From positions 24,654,214 to 24,718,213 of the forward strand of contig NC_064541.1 in assembly GCF_023856365.1 (NCBI RefSeq): a stretch of 64,000 nucleotides of DNA, in the 5' to 3' direction. The position numbers and the translations under genes are program-made. Below are positions 1 to 10,759 of the stretch, one piece after another (position 1 is the first letter of the stretch; each line of letters opens with the position of its first letter). The notes under the pieces were generated by a model. The model saw only the letters and a program-made list of their open reading frames with translations. It was not told the origin of the DNA and did no database searches. The DNA is from Brienomyrus brachyistius. Taxonomy: Eukaryota > Chordata > Actinopteri > Osteoglossiformes > Mormyridae.

Positions 1-1499
1 TTTTATATCCTGGTGGGGACCACAACTTGACTCCACACCAAACGGGAGGGGACCATTTGTGTCGTGGGGACTGGCTCCCTGGTCTCCAGGGACTCAACTA
101 TTGAAAAAAAAGAAAACAGAATTTTAATATGTCTGGTAAAGTTTCTCTGAAAATGGTAACATGTCCCCATTTGGCTGCCCGGATAAAGAAGTGTGTGTAT
201 AGGTGGTATGCGTAGCTATGCGCCCCCTCTGGTAAAAGTGGAACAACTGAGTGTAAATTTGCCTTAAATTTACTGTTGGAAACTTGTGTACCGTAAAACC
301 CGTTTATATGATATAGCCCAAAACTTTGCCAAATACAATCTTATACAATTTCATTAAAAGCGAAGCATTTCTGCAAACAAATAACTCAAATGAAAATGAC
401 TGAATGTCGGGCCACAAAAATGAAAGTAGACCTATATAATAATTTTCATTTAAACCAAGCTACTAAATATATTGTGAGAAAGTCTGTCTGGATTGTAGGT
501 ATACCCACCCACAGCCATCTCCACACCTCTTAATTAAAGTAATTTCCTAGTTTCTTACTGTCGCTGATTTTTCTTTTAGACAACGGAATACTATTCATGT
601 CAGAGACAACAGATTCAATAAGTACTTTTACACCACTGGATATTTTTTTTCTGGAACCAGGGCCTTTTGTTGTGTTCACACCGCCTGATTGTAGTTCCTC
701 GGAGTTGTCCCAGAACGTTTTTTTATTACTTAGTCCACATTAGGTACTTTTCATTCGAAGAAGAACTTATGGGGAGGCGCTTACAGAGTTCGCTTGCTGA
801 TTAGCTCACCACAAGCACCGGGGCTAACATGGAAGTTGCGCGAAAGCGCAAAAGAGATGTAACAGCAAAAATTGAGCAGATAATTTTTGTACTCCAATTA
901 CATTTTTGCTTGCATCCCATATTTCTGTATCGGAAAATTAGATGGCTAACCGCCGGTAAACCTGTTCCCGGAAAATTCGGTTCCTCTTGTTTTCCTCCAT
1001 GGCGCGATTATTTGAATCATGACGTCACCCACTACTTTGTAGTTCGACGGTTTCACTGTCATTTTAATATATCTTTCTACGAACGTGTTGAGTTAAACCA
1101 TTTATGCAAAAACATAAAAACCGTATTTTTCGATATTTGTGCATTTTACAAAGATAGGTTAAACGATTTAAATCGCTTGCTATAAGATGATTGCTGGGAT
1201 AATACAGAAAACGGTAGTATTGCTTTTAAGACTTCATTAGCATGTGTAACAATCGATGTGATATTGTTTATTCTAATTATACATTAATTATAGGCAAATT
1301 ATTGACCAAATACTTATTTTCCACCATACTTTGCAAATAAATTCTTTAAAATTCAGTCAATGTGATTATCTGAATTTCTTTTTCTCATTTTGTCTCTCAT
1401 AGTTGAGGTATACCTATGGTGAAAATTACAGGCCTCTCTCATCTTTTTAAGTGGGAGAACTTGCACAATTGGTGGCTGACTAAATACTTTTTTGCCGCA
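1..1499. other. Intergenic DNA, no gene supported
   Basis: AT-rich sequence between the window edge and the first LINE fragment. The first 100 bases carry GGGGACC / GGTCTCCAGGG motifs typical of a fish interspersed repeat, but no ends are visible. A 118-codon open frame at 829-1185 starts in a fair context. It has no recognisable domain, no clear splice donor and low-complexity composition, so I do not call it a gene. Confidence 0.5.
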
Positions 1500-2525
1500 C
1501 TGTATCTCAAATCTTCATTTCAAAGATCATGGAAAAGGTTATAGTCCGTTAGTTGTCTTCTTTCCTACAAAAAAATAATACTAATGAATTATATCAGTGT
1601 GGCTTTAGACCAAACCATAGCACAGAAACTGCTCTAGTCAAAGTAATGAATGATTTGCTTATGGCTTCTGACCGTGGCTGTGTATCTCTGTTGGTATTAC
1701 TAGATTTAACTGCAGCATTCGATACTGTGGACCATAATATCCTCTTGGACGGGCTAAAATGTGTGCTTGGCATTAAGGGTACAGCTCTCTCTTGGTTCCA
1801 TTTCTATTTAACTGATTGTTATCAATATGCCTATGTGAACAATGAATCTTCCAAGGCCACCAAAGACAAATATGGTGTCCCACAGGGATCAGTACTGGGC
1901 CCACTACTGTTTACCTTATACACGCTATGCTGTTGATGATACACAGTTATATATATCTTAACCCTGATGATACATCACTTCTCTCTCCATTAGAAGACTG
2001 CTCTCTTCATCTATTAGATATCCGGTGCTGGATAGCAAAAAAATTAATTATGTTAAACACAGAAAAAAACGGTAATTACCGGTACCGGTAATTGGTCCCA
2101 AAGCTGCACTAAATAAGTTTCACCACCTCAGCACTGGTGGCCTTCCTACACATCCTAACCCAGTGGTTAGAAATCTTGATCTACTAGTTGATTCAGATCT
2201 ATGTTATGATGCTCACATAAGAAGTATTACTAGAACTGCATTTTATCATCTACAGAACATAGCCAAGCTTTGGAAGATGCTCTCCCTTCATGACGCAGAA
2301 AAATGAATACATGCCTTTATAACTTCCAGATTGGACTACTATAATGCCCTCCTTTCTGGTTGCCCGTCGGGATCCTTACATAATCTTCAGCTGGTGCAGA
2401 ATAAAGCAGCCAGAATTCTCACAAGCACTAAGAAATCTGATTGCATTATACTGTCTTATCCTCCCTTCACTGGCTTCCAGTTAAGTCCCAGATTGACTAT
2501 AAAATACTGCTATTAACCTATAAAG
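1500..2525 (+). pseudogene. LINE L2-type reverse transcriptase fragment (broken)
   Basis: The frame at 1553-1936 carries the reverse-transcriptase fingers and palm of a fish L2/CR1-clade LINE: an FRPNHSTETALVK block, LDLTAAFDTVDH (RT motif A) and YGVPQGSVLGPLLF (RT motif B). After 1936 the frame slips and the YADD motif survives only as AVDDTQLY. A stretch around 2040-2100 has been lost or replaced. The C-terminal blocks ([34 protein letters not shown]) then appear in two frames up to about 2525. Several frameshifts and an in-frame stop (about 2303) show a dead copy. The 5' part of ORF2, the endonuclease and the 3' tail are missing. Confidence 0.85.
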
Positions 2526-2890
2526 CAGTGGTTCCCAAACTAGGGTACGCATACCCTCGGCGGTACGCAAGAGGCTGCAGGGGGTACGCGTATCTGTGGT
2601 TACTAGCCAAATGGCTAGCATAGCTGGAGCCAGTCATGTGGAAAGTGATAAAGGGTCTGAGGCGGAGCCTCAAAGTGGGAGGAAGCATGTCACCTCGGAC
2701 TGTAACACAACCTCATCAAAGAAGCACAGATATGATGACAATTATATTTCGCTGGGGTTCACATGTATAAATATTGGTGGATTTTCTTGGCCACAATGTG
2801 TTAATTGTGCAAAAGTATTGTCTCACAACTCAAAGAAACCTTCACTATTGCGCAGACATTCAGTTCAGATAATGCTAAATGTCTGGACAA
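2526..2890 (+). pseudogene. hAT (Charlie/ZBED-like) transposon 5' end with BED-finger remnant
   Basis: The element begins with CAGTGGTTCCCAAACTAGGG, the classic terminus of Charlie-type hAT elements. It abuts the L2 fragment with no gap. The frame at 2596-2946 encodes a ZBED-type N-terminus: a YDDNYISLGFTCIN block, then PQCVNCAKVLSHNS and KPSLLRRH, which is the CxxC...H part of a BED zinc finger. The finger is incomplete and the frame degenerates after about 2870, with no catalytic RNase-H-like domain or 3' terminus. This is an inactive relic. Confidence 0.75.
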
Positions 2891-4018
2891 AGTCGTCATG
2901 CTACCCAGATCTGGCACAGAACTGGCCCTGCACCCAGTGGAGTTAAAGGGAAGAAGATGGTGGATAAAATCAGAGAACATCATGCACAATTCTACCCAGC
3001 CCCTCCACAGAACAGTACTAGGGATCTCTTCTTTTTCAATATCACCAAAGTCTGCCTATTCTGGTAGATAAAGTACATTGGATCTGGAATTTCCACAGTT
3101 TTTATTATTTACTGAAGGTTTTCTAGTTCCAATAAATTTTTGAAACAGATTATAACAAACAATTCTTCAGTTTTAAAACAACTCAATACAGCCAGTTGCT
3201 TATTAAGTAAACATATAGCTAGTGCATATCTATGATCTTCTTTTCAACTGGCTCTTTTTCAAAGATCAAAATTGTTGATACTGTTAATATCACTTTATAA
3301 CTTTATACAACAGATATAAAAGGGGTTTACAGTTTACAGTTCTATCAGCCCTATTTCTGCTTCATCAGAAGAGTTAATAAGCTAAGGTTCGGACTTCAAA
3401 GTTAGGTGAAGTCATTTGATCCCAAACAGTGATAAGTACAGTACCAGTCAAACATCTGGACACATCTACTGAAAATAATTTGTTTTTCAAAAGATAATGT
3501 CCCTTAGCACACCTTGAGGTTATGTAGCAAGTATTATCTTGTGAACAAGGAAAGTGATGGGCTGCTCTGACAGATGACCTGGCCCCCACAAAAGTCTAAT
3601 ATTTGAGAAAATTTTTACGTGTTGAACACTTTTTTTTTTGTCGTTGCAGGATTTGATTTGCATTACTTCGTTGCCTTGAAGCCTTTTACCATAAGGTGAA
3701 TAACATAGTTAAATATAAAAGCAGGTGTGACCCACCTTTTGATTGTCACTTGGGTGAGTTAGTGGCGTATGGCAGTCCAAATTTAAATTGCTTGGGTGAA
3801 AATGATCTTTCTCCCAATTTGTAAGTCTAAATGCCATGTAAGTGATCTGACATAAAATGTCGAACCAGGGACCCTCTGAAACACTGAATACCATGGGGGC
3901 AGGTTGCATGCACTAATTTGACAGTTTCAGTTAGGAAGTTCCAGAGGCTTCAGCAACTTCATTTTTAGAAATCACATGTTCTGCTGACCCTATTAATTTA
4001 ATAACTGTGATTGTGGTT

Positions 4019-7000
4019 TCATTCTACTGGGTCAACCATGCCTTCTCTGTGCTCTTCTGTCTCATGGTGTGGGACAGTAGGTGCTATATATTGTGAGGGC
4101 AGATCTACGGGTGAAATATTCAAACAGTTCTGAACTTCCTGAGCAGTTTTTCCCAGCATGCCCTGCACATCACATACAAAGCGATACACATAGCGCTTTC
4201 CTGCTGTCTTGTGGATGATGTTCTTGTGGTAGTAGTAGCGTAGGCCACGGCTAAGCTTCTCGTAGTTCATCTTGGGCTTATTTTTGCACTGACCCCACCG
4301 CTTAGCTACCTGGAACAGGATGAAATAGGAATGAATATGATAAAATGACTGGGTAAGTGTGATAATTACACTGACATATAGTAATACGATTAGGATAAGA
4401 CACAAGGGTTACTGACTGGAGAATAAAGCTGAACAAAGACCAGTAATTGTAATTATTGTTAATTCATGTAATTATTGTTTATGGGGTAGGAACAGCAAAA
4501 TTCATACTTCAGTATGTTGGTCACATTTTTTCACATATTATTTTGAGATTTGCTCATTTGTTTTGTAATCAATGATTATGTTAACTGATAATAAGATAAT
4601 CTGATACCCAACTATAACAAGAATATTCAACATCATGTCTAAATCAGACTATTCAAGGACATGGCAGGTCATCCGTACAGGCAGCCTGATCTGAGGTGAC
4701 GCCAGGCATCACATTGGAAGATGCTAATTAAACACAAAAAGACCTCTTGCATCTGGGAGAATTTTGGTTTCCATACCTCAGCAGGGTCAGACATCTTGAA
4801 TTCCCAGCCATCTCCTGTCCAGCTAATGAAAGAACGGCAGGCAGAGTCCAAGAGGAGTTCAAGCAGAAACTGCCACAGTTGCATTGGCCCTGAGCCTGGG
4901 TGAGTAAGGAGAAGACGATCATAAAGATTCCATTTTCTCTGATGAATGTGTTATGGTAAAGCAATATTTTTATATGTCATAATTGGTTCTTTTTAAATGG
5001 AAGTAGTTTGAGTCATCGAGTAAAGATTAGTATTTGGAAAGGAAAAATACAATTATCTTTTACTCTGTTTACAGTTGCAAACCCCAATGAAACTTGAAAT
5101 GTCAAATAGAAACATCATGCCATTTCTCTGTATAATGAACAACACTGACTTCCTTTGCAATGTACTGACAGGCTAATATCTAACCTGTGTAAGTTGACAT
5201 TCCGGTCATCTCAGTGTTTGATTCTGTTTTTAGAGAGGCTGTACTTCGATGCTTCACCACTTGAGGGCAGTGTTGATCAGAGGACTGAGAGTCAGGAGAC
5301 AAGGTACAAGATGGAGGTAGGCCTTCTGGAGGTGGGCAGTAGCTAGGAGATGGATAGTCAGCCCAGAAGCAGTTCTGGTGATCTGTCTCAAACCTTGTGG
5401 TACTACAGTGAATGTAGGTTCTGTCAGGATCTGTATAAATAGAAAATGATCAGCAATGGTAATGTATAATTCTGAAACCTATGATCATTTTACTTATTCT
5501 ATTTTATGCGAATTCTAAATTGTGGACTAAAAAGTCTTTCTACATTTGGCATATCATGCTGTGTATTACTGATATATGCTGATATTAGACTTTAACATAC
5601 TACAGTAAAATCCCTATAGTGGACTCGCTTATAACGGAATTTCGTCTATAACGGATGAGGTCCACTGGTCCCGGCTGCGCACCTTTAAGAACATGCAGAA
5701 AAAGCATCGGATATAGCGGACTCGCACATAACGGAATTTTGCTTATGACGGACAAACAATTTGGTCCCAAGGGCCGCTTTTACGTGTAGTCTTGTTAGGC
5801 TATAATGAACATGCAGGCCCGGCCTACAAAGCGCATGGCGTGCCGGTGCATGATATCCAATGCAGACACGTAGTTGGAATTATTAATAGTCACGCATCTG
5901 ATCAGGTAAAGTTGAATTACTACATGTACAATATAATAATCTATACCACAATTGTGTCTGCTGGGGTGTGGCATGAGTAAATAGTGTCCTGTAGTTGTGT
6001 TCTGGGCATACAGCAACTCTGGATATAAGGGACTGTTTTGCCAGGTCCCTTGAAGTCCGTTATAACTAGATTTTACTGTATTTCCATTACCATTAACACT
6101 ACCATAAGTAATATTGATTAAAATTACCTACAATCAAGAACACCCATATAGGCCATTTATTTGAACAGTTAAAGGGTATTGTTTTTCTTTGTAAATATAA
6201 TAAAATCACTGATTAGCAACAACTATGTTTTATAGCTGAAAACCTTACATTTCCATGTGTGTTGCATTCCATATTCTAGACATGTATGGTACTTTTCTTT
6301 CTGTTTGTGTTATTTCACATTTATCACTCTTCCTCACCCAAGTGCTCCAGATTAGTCATGCTGTTGGCTTCCTCTCGGTAACTTTCTGTCCCTGGATGGT
6401 AATGGCCTTGTTCAGCCATCACTTTGGAGCTGAATTCCTCCCCATTCTGTGTTTGAGGACAGGGGGGCAGCAGATTCTGGTAGGTGGGTCCAGACCCCTG
6501 AAATCCCACTTGGAAGTTGTCCAGAGTTGTAGTACCTGAGGTAATATAATAATGATGATGATAGCAAAGTTATTATCATTATTATTATTGTTGTTATTAT
6601 TATTAACAACAACAACAATAATAATAATAATAATGAGGATGATGATGATGCTTCATATCAATAACACGGGTTCACAACTCACCATTTGTACAAGTTGCCC
6701 AGTAGTTGAATTCAGAGTATGGATCCAAACTGAGTGAAATGGAGTTACTGAAACCAACTAAGAAAAAGAAAATAGATTTGGATATATTCCTGGTTTAGCT
6801 GAAAATATATTTTGTTACACAGTAATTATAACATGAAAACATATTATCATAAAGACATGGCATGGTGGCCCCCTCTTCCAAAACTGCTGGACGAATCCCA
6901 GCTGTGGTCCTGTCTGATTCTCCCCATGTTGTTCTACCCATTTTGTTCTCTCAGTGTTGCACGGATTTCCTCCAGTTATTCCCATTTCCTTCCACAGCCC

Positions 7001-10000
7001 AAAGACATGCACTTAGGCTCATTAATGTCTCTTAGTTGCCAGCAGTGTTTGTCTGTGTGTGTGTGTGTGTGGGGGGGGGGGGTTGCATAGATCACATTTT
7101 GGGACCAGAATGTTTCCAAAGTGCAGTAAAACCTGACACTTCCTTACTTTTGGGGACACTTCTTCAGGTCCCCTTTTGGATAACCTCAGTTTTATAACAA
7201 TCTGTGAATGCGATTAAAAAGTCTTGTATTTTGGTTGGTTACTTATGGTTAAGGTTAGGGCTGGGTGGGGGTTAAGGGTGTTGTGATTGGGATTAGGGTT
7301 TTTCCCATGGAAATGAATGGACGGTCCCCATTTAGATAGGTACACCAACTTAGAATAAAGAATAAATTTCCTAGTATATACATAACAATAGAATCTCTTT
7401 TAATCAATGTAATTATTGTTCATGGAGAAGGAACGGCAAATAACACATGTTCAGGATTATTGAAACAATATTTAGGCTTAAGGTTGGATATTTCCTGAAT
7501 ACCTTTATGGTCATATGATCTGAGAACTTTTGGATGTTCCACATGGCTGAGCGCATACTGCTGCTGCACTGACCCATTGGTATCTATCAGCAATGAGAGG
7601 TCTTCTCCATCTACAAACAGAAGTATGCACATATTGTATACAGTGTATTCCAAGAGTTATATAATGACAATACCAACTTATTAGCTATTGTAGTGCTCAA
7701 GATAGCAATATAGCGATCAAGGCTACCATTGTAAACAGTTTTGAATCACCTATCTTTACTCCTTCAAAAGAAAAAATGCCCAGCCTCAATGACACGCATA
7801 TCTATCTTTATGAAACAGGGTTATTATCGTTCACGAAAACTAACGAAATAACGAAAACCAAATGAGAAAAAAAACATTAACTGACATTAAAATAAAAACG
7901 AGGCTTCACGAAAAAACAATAACTGAAACCGTATTGTATGTTTATAAAACAAACTAAAATTACAGAAAAAAATGTCATCGATTTTCATTTTTGTTAATGT
8001 ATTTTATATATAATTCTAGGTGGATGATTTCCACCTGCTGTCGTCTGGCTTGAGGAACAAAACCGCTTCTGTGGAGCATGGCATGTGAGCGGAGCAGAGC
8101 CTGAGCGAAAGGCATACATGAAGAAAAAAAAACAGGAGCGTTACCTTATCTCTCGCTCTGACTAACTCCACTTTCGCACCACAGCGGTACCGGACCCGCT
8201 CACACAATGCCTCTGAAGCATGACTGACCCAGAATCAATCTGTGTATCATTAGGTTAAGTAGTGAGCCAATGCCGCACCCATGTGTTAAAGGCTTTTTGG
8301 TGTGATTTCGTTGGAGCGGGGAGTGATAATGAGCGGAGCGATCTGCAGTACTCTGTAGCATCACGTTTTCCTAAAGATCCACAAGAATTTGTTGCTTGAC
8401 TGAAGTACACTCGTGTCTCTCTCTCTCACACGCGCTCGCACACACACGTTTTATAGTTGTTTTTTTTATGGATGGTTGTTTATCTGTCTGTAAATACATT
8501 TTTGAAAACAGTGTACTTTGTTGGGTTTTATTGTAATTTTTTTCTAACCTATTTCAATCGCGCCTCTGACAAATACCTTCTATTACAAAAAAAATAAAAC
8601 TAATAAAAACTTAACTTAATTAGCAACCCTTAAAAGCTAATAAAAACTGAAAATGAGAACAAAAACAGAAAATGAAATTAAAAAAAAAACTAATGAAAGC
8701 AGAATTCTTTTACATCTAATTCTTAAACTGTGGATCACCAGCTTCCTGAATAATAAGAAATATGTGTACCAGAGTTGTCATCTATATACCACAAGGTCAT
8801 GTGATCTGCCCACTAATGTTCTTCTTGTATACAAATAATGGCACTCCAAGAACTTGTCAATCACAAAACGCTGAGGAGATCACTCTTGTAGACCTAATCA
8901 CTAATTCCCCTCTTGCCCATTCCCAGAGTCAAGCATTTCTTTAGCTCATATTAAATTGACATTATTGATGTTAACATATCTATGAACCTAATATTATGTG
9001 TAGTATGTATACAAATCATTGTAACATTAATTCTCTGCACAGCATCTCTTTGTGAAGGCAGGTATCTGTATATGCACTATATTACTTTAGGAAAATAGAC
9101 CTTGCCAAAGTAACGTACTGGGGCTACATTTAAGGCTACTTATAAGAGTATTACAAGAATATTAATAAGAGTTTGAACAGACAGATAAATTCCAGTCCAG
9201 CTTTGATTACTTAAACACAAGGCTATATATAGTCCAGCTGGGATCTAATTGAAATTGTAGCAAATAAATTATTTCTTTTAATTAAGGTTAATTTGGATTA
9301 ACCAGAGGGTCCCATATAGTGCACCCAGGCTTGAATACACAGAGCACTTGTAAACACTAAGGTCAATTTAAAGAACCAGTTTACCTAAACAATATATTCT
9401 AAGATGATGGAAGGAAAGAGCATGGAAACTTCACAAACATACAAAGCAAGGGCATGAATCCCACCCACAGCCTTAAATGCTAAATATGAATATGCATTGC
9501 CAAATATTATGACAATTAATAAATATCAAAATGTGTAATGTTTTAGATTTTGTTGTGCTTCTGGAGAGGAAATAAAAAAGAATGAACAAGACATTTACCT
9601 TAAATTCGAATAAATAAACAACTGCAGCTAAAATGGCCATCCCACTGCTACTACAATATACTTTAATGACTCCACTTCTTTATCTATTGTTATAACCATT
9701 CTTCATTTTTATGTGTTATTTAAGGGCTAACAAAGAACCATTTCCATATTGATCGGGTCAATACACCTTTAGTAAAACAAATGTTCCACCTCCTTGCTTC
9801 ACTCCTGAAACACTGAACAAATTTGGAAGAAAGAAGGAAATGATAGCAGAGGGACAGAGTTAGCATTGGGTGGAGAGGGGCACTCAGCCAGGGGAAGCAG
9901 GAAGCCTGGCGGAAGGGATTAGAAAAGATAGAGAGTAAAAAAGTCATCACCTTGACTGTCCTAAATTTCTGTCTTCCCAGTTTAGATAAAATCCATTCTC

Positions 10001-10302
10001 AAAACTGCTTATTCCATAAACTACCGCATTACAGCCCTCAGTGGAAACTAACAAGCAAAAATCTACTTTTCAGTTTTGCCACATCAAAATTCTGTCCTTT
10101 TTCTGTAGGACACAGGACATATGATAAACACATGATAGCACAAAACAATGATTATGTTCTCTTTGTGGTAAATTGTTTTGTCAATTACAATACTATTGTA
10201 TCGTTTTTCTCATTTCTTACCGTATGACACAAAGTCAAATCCAGCTGGGACTTCCTGCATTCTGAAATCCTCCAGGTTAAAGTCGGCCTGGTACATTCTC
10301 AT
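4019..10302 (-). CDS. etv2: ETS transcription factor Etv2/Etsrp (7 coding exons, 370 aa)
   Basis: Coding exons on the minus strand: 10302-10221, 7610-7503, 6757-6683, 6535-6338, 5430-5185, 4889-4777 and 4309-4019 with the stop. All introns are GT-AG, and all junctions keep frame (phase 1 for the first five introns, phase 0 for the last). Residues 1-27 hold [10 protein letters not shown], which matches the QEVP block of ETV2/ETS2. Residues 28-236 are Ser/Gln/Pro/Tyr-rich, as expected of an activation domain. Residues 238-322 are a full ETS winged helix ([24 protein letters not shown] with both DNA-contacting arginines, GKRYVYRF), followed by a 48-residue tail. There is no PNT domain, which is typical of ETV2 and separates it from ETS1/ETS2. 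ETV2 is the pioneer regulator of endothelial and blood progenitors; that role is family knowledge. Its head-to-head neighbour fli1b supports the name. The alternative is a degenerate ets2. Confidence 0.85.
4461..4500. repeat. Short duplicated segment in an etv2 intron (copy A)
   Basis: About 40 bases around TGTAATTATTGTTTATGG and AGGAACAGCAAA in the last etv2 intron. They match 7401-7440 in intron 2 at most positions, in the same orientation. This is either a small local duplication or a fragment of an unknown dispersed repeat. Confidence 0.5.
5603..6078. mobile_element. Non-autonomous pogo/Tigger-type DNA transposon, copy 1
   Basis: Bounded by TA dinucleotides (5601-5602 and 6079-6080). Inverted ends start CAGTAAAATCCCTATAGTGG on the left and end GTTATAACTAGATTTTACTG on the right. 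The interior repeats GGACTCGC..TATAACGG motifs and has no transposase frame. It lies in etv2 intron 4 and closely resembles 51927-52358. Confidence 0.8.
6550..6650. repeat. Trinucleotide-rich simple repeat
   Basis: Interrupted ATT, GTT, AAC, AAT and GATGAT runs in the etv2 intron between coding exons 3 and 4, starting about 15 bases upstream of the exon 4 acceptor. Confidence 0.8.
7057..7083. repeat. (GT)n followed by a G run
   Basis: Dinucleotide tract running directly into a run of about 12 G in etv2 intron 2. Confidence 0.85.
7095..7345. repeat. Fish interspersed repeat with GGTTAGGG core
   Basis: Contains CAGTAAAACCTGACACTTCC, a TTAAGGTTAGGG / GGGTTAAGGG core and TTTCCCATGGAAATGAATGG, ending GGTCCCCATTTAGATAGG. 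I know this arrangement from an abundant fish DNA-transposon-like repeat. The exact family name is not certain. Confidence 0.6.
7401..7440. repeat. Short duplicated segment in an etv2 intron (copy B)
   Basis: Partner of 4461-4500: TGTAATTATTGTTCATGG and AGGAACGGCAAA. It starts about 60 bases after the exon 2 donor of etv2. Confidence 0.5.
7820..8700. repeat. Unclassified interspersed repeat with CGAAAACTAACGAAA flanks
   Basis: Starts with ACGAAAACTAACGAAATAAC and ends in AACTAATAAAAACT-type motifs (to about 8700), a composition seen in abundant fish repeats. The GC-richer interior (8020-8350) has no coding frame that I recognise. It lies in etv2 intron 1. Confidence 0.45.
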
Positions 10303-10553
10303 CTGTCAGTCATCCGCGGAGGGAAAGAAAGATATTAGCGCAATGACATGTGGACGATATTCCTTATCCTAAAATAATACAACACAGCCCGTTCAAATGC
10401 TTTCGCTCCCGAAAAGTGCATTCTTTTTTCAAAATTATATATATAAAGTTTAAATTCATATCGGTAGTAATGGGTGTTTGCCGATCCGTCACAATAGTAA
10501 ATAAAATAACAATACATTACAATAATAAGCAATGCAATTTCAACTTTTATTAC

Positions 10554-10630
10554 CTGTGACTGTCTAATTACAACAGTTCTGACGATGTATATGAAGATCG
10601 CAGTTCGGACGCTGAGGTAGGAATTTGCTG
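10554..10630 (-). other. etv2: Possible non-coding first exon of etv2
   Basis: On the minus strand a TATA-like TTTATAA (10662-10656) lies about 30 bases before a stretch that ends in the donor CAG|GTAATA at 10554/10553. The sequence just before the etv2 start codon has a pyrimidine run (TCTTTCTTTCCCTCC) and ends CTGACAG|ATG, so the coding exon could begin exactly at its ATG after a 250-base intron. If that intron is not used, a 5-codon upstream ORF (10313-10299) overlaps the start codon. This is a model from motifs only. Confidence 0.35.
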
Positions 10631-10655
10631 CCTGTCTCTCTCTGTTTCGGGACAG

Positions 10656-10662
10656 TTATAAA
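10656..10662 (-). promoter_or_regulatory. etv2: TATA-like box, candidate etv2 promoter
   Basis: TTTATAA on the minus strand, preceded upstream by a CG-rich stretch with a CGCCCC-type box (about 10671-10690). A CRE-like palindrome lies further upstream. Position and spacing fit a core promoter for etv2. Confidence 0.35.
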
Positions 10663-10751
10663 GAGAAGGCGCGTGTAGGGGCGTAGCCAGAGCCACCCAG
10701 ATTGAACGCGCACTGCTTCGTGACTTCTGTCCCCATCGTTTTAATGTTTTA

Positions 10752-10759
10752 TGACGTCA
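10752..10759. promoter_or_regulatory. CRE palindrome TGACGTCA upstream of etv2
   Basis: Perfect 8-base CREB/ATF site about 100 bases upstream of the putative etv2 TATA box, within the etv2-fli1b intergenic region. It is a single site of a common motif, so function is only suggested. Confidence 0.35.

Noticed and set aside
829..1185. 118-codon open frame on plus
   Set aside because: No recognisable domain, no homologous neighbour, no clear splice signals.
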